From NCBI GenBank assembly GCA_021823385.1, contig JAKAOC010000164.1, positions 1 to 5,990 on the forward strand: 5,990 nt of DNA, given 5' to 3'. A model generated the notes under the pieces. The model saw only the letters and a program-made list of their open reading frames with translations. It was not told where the DNA came from and made no database searches. Positions within the stretch are counted from its first letter, which is position 1, and each line of letters opens with the position of its first letter. Shown here piece after piece: positions 5,835 to 5,990 of the stretch. The translations under genes and the position numbers were made by a program. The DNA comes from Actinomycetes bacterium. GTDB taxonomy: Bacteria > Actinomycetota > Acidimicrobiia > Acidimicrobiales > Acidimicrobiaceae.

Positions 5835-5842
5835 AGGCCCAC

Positions 5843-5990
5843 ATGAGCGTGCACAGCCGCCGCCCGCAGGGACTTAAGGAGCGCTTTCACACTTACCCCA
5901 CCACCACGCGCCACCTCATATTGGCAGTCTTGGTCGGCACCGTGGCGGGGTTGGGGGCGGTCGTCTTTTACGAGGCGCTCCTCATCTCGA
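5843..5990 (+). CDS. Probable ClC-type chloride channel/antiporter, N-terminal 49 residues, runs off right edge
   Basis: The visible part has a short basic cytoplasmic N-terminus (MSVHSRRPQGLKERFH) followed by the start of a hydrophobic helix, HLILAVLVGTVAGLGAVVFYEALLI at about residues 24-48. The pattern of a helix with GxxAGLGAxxFY is what the first transmembrane helix of bacterial ClC proteins usually shows. Such proteins move chloride (or fluoride in one subclass) across the inner membrane, often in exchange for protons. The selectivity filter motifs lie beyond the edge, so subclass and ion cannot be told. An in-frame stop lies upstream and ATG 5843 is the first start; GTG 5849 is an alternative. 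The ribosome site is weak and may lie in a hairpin. Another polytopic membrane protein remains possible. Confidence 0.6.
   Translation, partial: MSVHSRRPQGLKERFHTYPTTTRHLILAVLVGTVAGLGAVVFYEALLIS

Larger units (their letters stand above)
5027..5842. other. About 815 bp without a recognisable gene, between divergent genes
   Basis: This stretch separates the minus-strand dehydrogenase from the plus-strand ClC gene. Open frames of up to roughly 200 codons cross it on both strands, but their translations are arginine-, alanine- and proline-rich without any motif I recognise, as expected from GC-rich DNA. Small palindromes close to the dehydrogenase start are TCTCGGGCGAGA (5036-5047) and TGCTAGCA (5048-5055). 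A terminator-like hairpin pair occurs at 5241-5274 and leader hairpins at 5791-5834. I found no tRNA-like T-arm and no clear riboswitch core. It could hold a small RNA or decayed genes, but nothing supports a specific call. Confidence 0.5.

Overview
The window is GC-rich, with strong G/C preference at third codon positions, GTG and TTG starts, and long antisense frames. It encodes a large-ATPase (LAL-type) transcription regulator and a TetR protein of the type that controls acyl-CoA catabolism. Together these suggest a high-GC actinobacterium, perhaps of the Thermoleophilia, but this rests on style and family content, not on a phylogenetic marker.

Layout. Positions 1-1170 (minus) hold the N-terminal 390 residues of a LAL regulator whose C-terminus lies beyond the left edge. 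Positions 1171-1410 form its upstream region, with two spaced near-identical CCC/GGG elements, a third partial copy, and an inverted repeat that may end transcription of the gene upstream. Positions 1411-1485 (minus) are a possible 24-residue ORF whose start overlaps the stop of the YgjP-type zinc metallopeptidase gene at 1482-2249 (minus). That peptidase gene diverges from a two-gene plus-strand unit: a glutaryl-CoA-dehydrogenase-like acyl-CoA dehydrogenase (2315-3490) and a TetR regulator (about 3580-4170). A near-perfect 24-bp palindrome in the divergent promoter region (2250-2273) is the obvious candidate operator for the TetR protein. A single-domain 3-hydroxyacyl-CoA dehydrogenase (4178-5014, minus) converges on the TetR gene with only 7 bp between the stop codons. 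About 830 bp without a recognisable gene follow. The first 49 residues of a probable ClC-type chloride channel/antiporter (5843 onward, plus) run off the right edge.

How the genes fit together. The acyl-CoA dehydrogenase and the 3-hydroxyacyl-CoA dehydrogenase perform two oxidation steps of CoA-thioester breakdown. A glutaryl-CoA to crotonyl-CoA to 3-hydroxybutyryl-CoA to acetoacetyl-CoA route would use both, but no enoyl-CoA hydratase, thiolase, CoA ligase/transferase or ETF gene is visible. The TetR protein probably senses an acyl-CoA and represses its own operon, and possibly the divergent peptidase gene. The LAL regulator and the ClC protein appear unrelated to this module.

I do not see a convincing undescribed system here. 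The observations most worth testing are the shared palindromic operator, the repeated elements upstream of the LAL gene, and the small ORF coupled to the peptidase gene.
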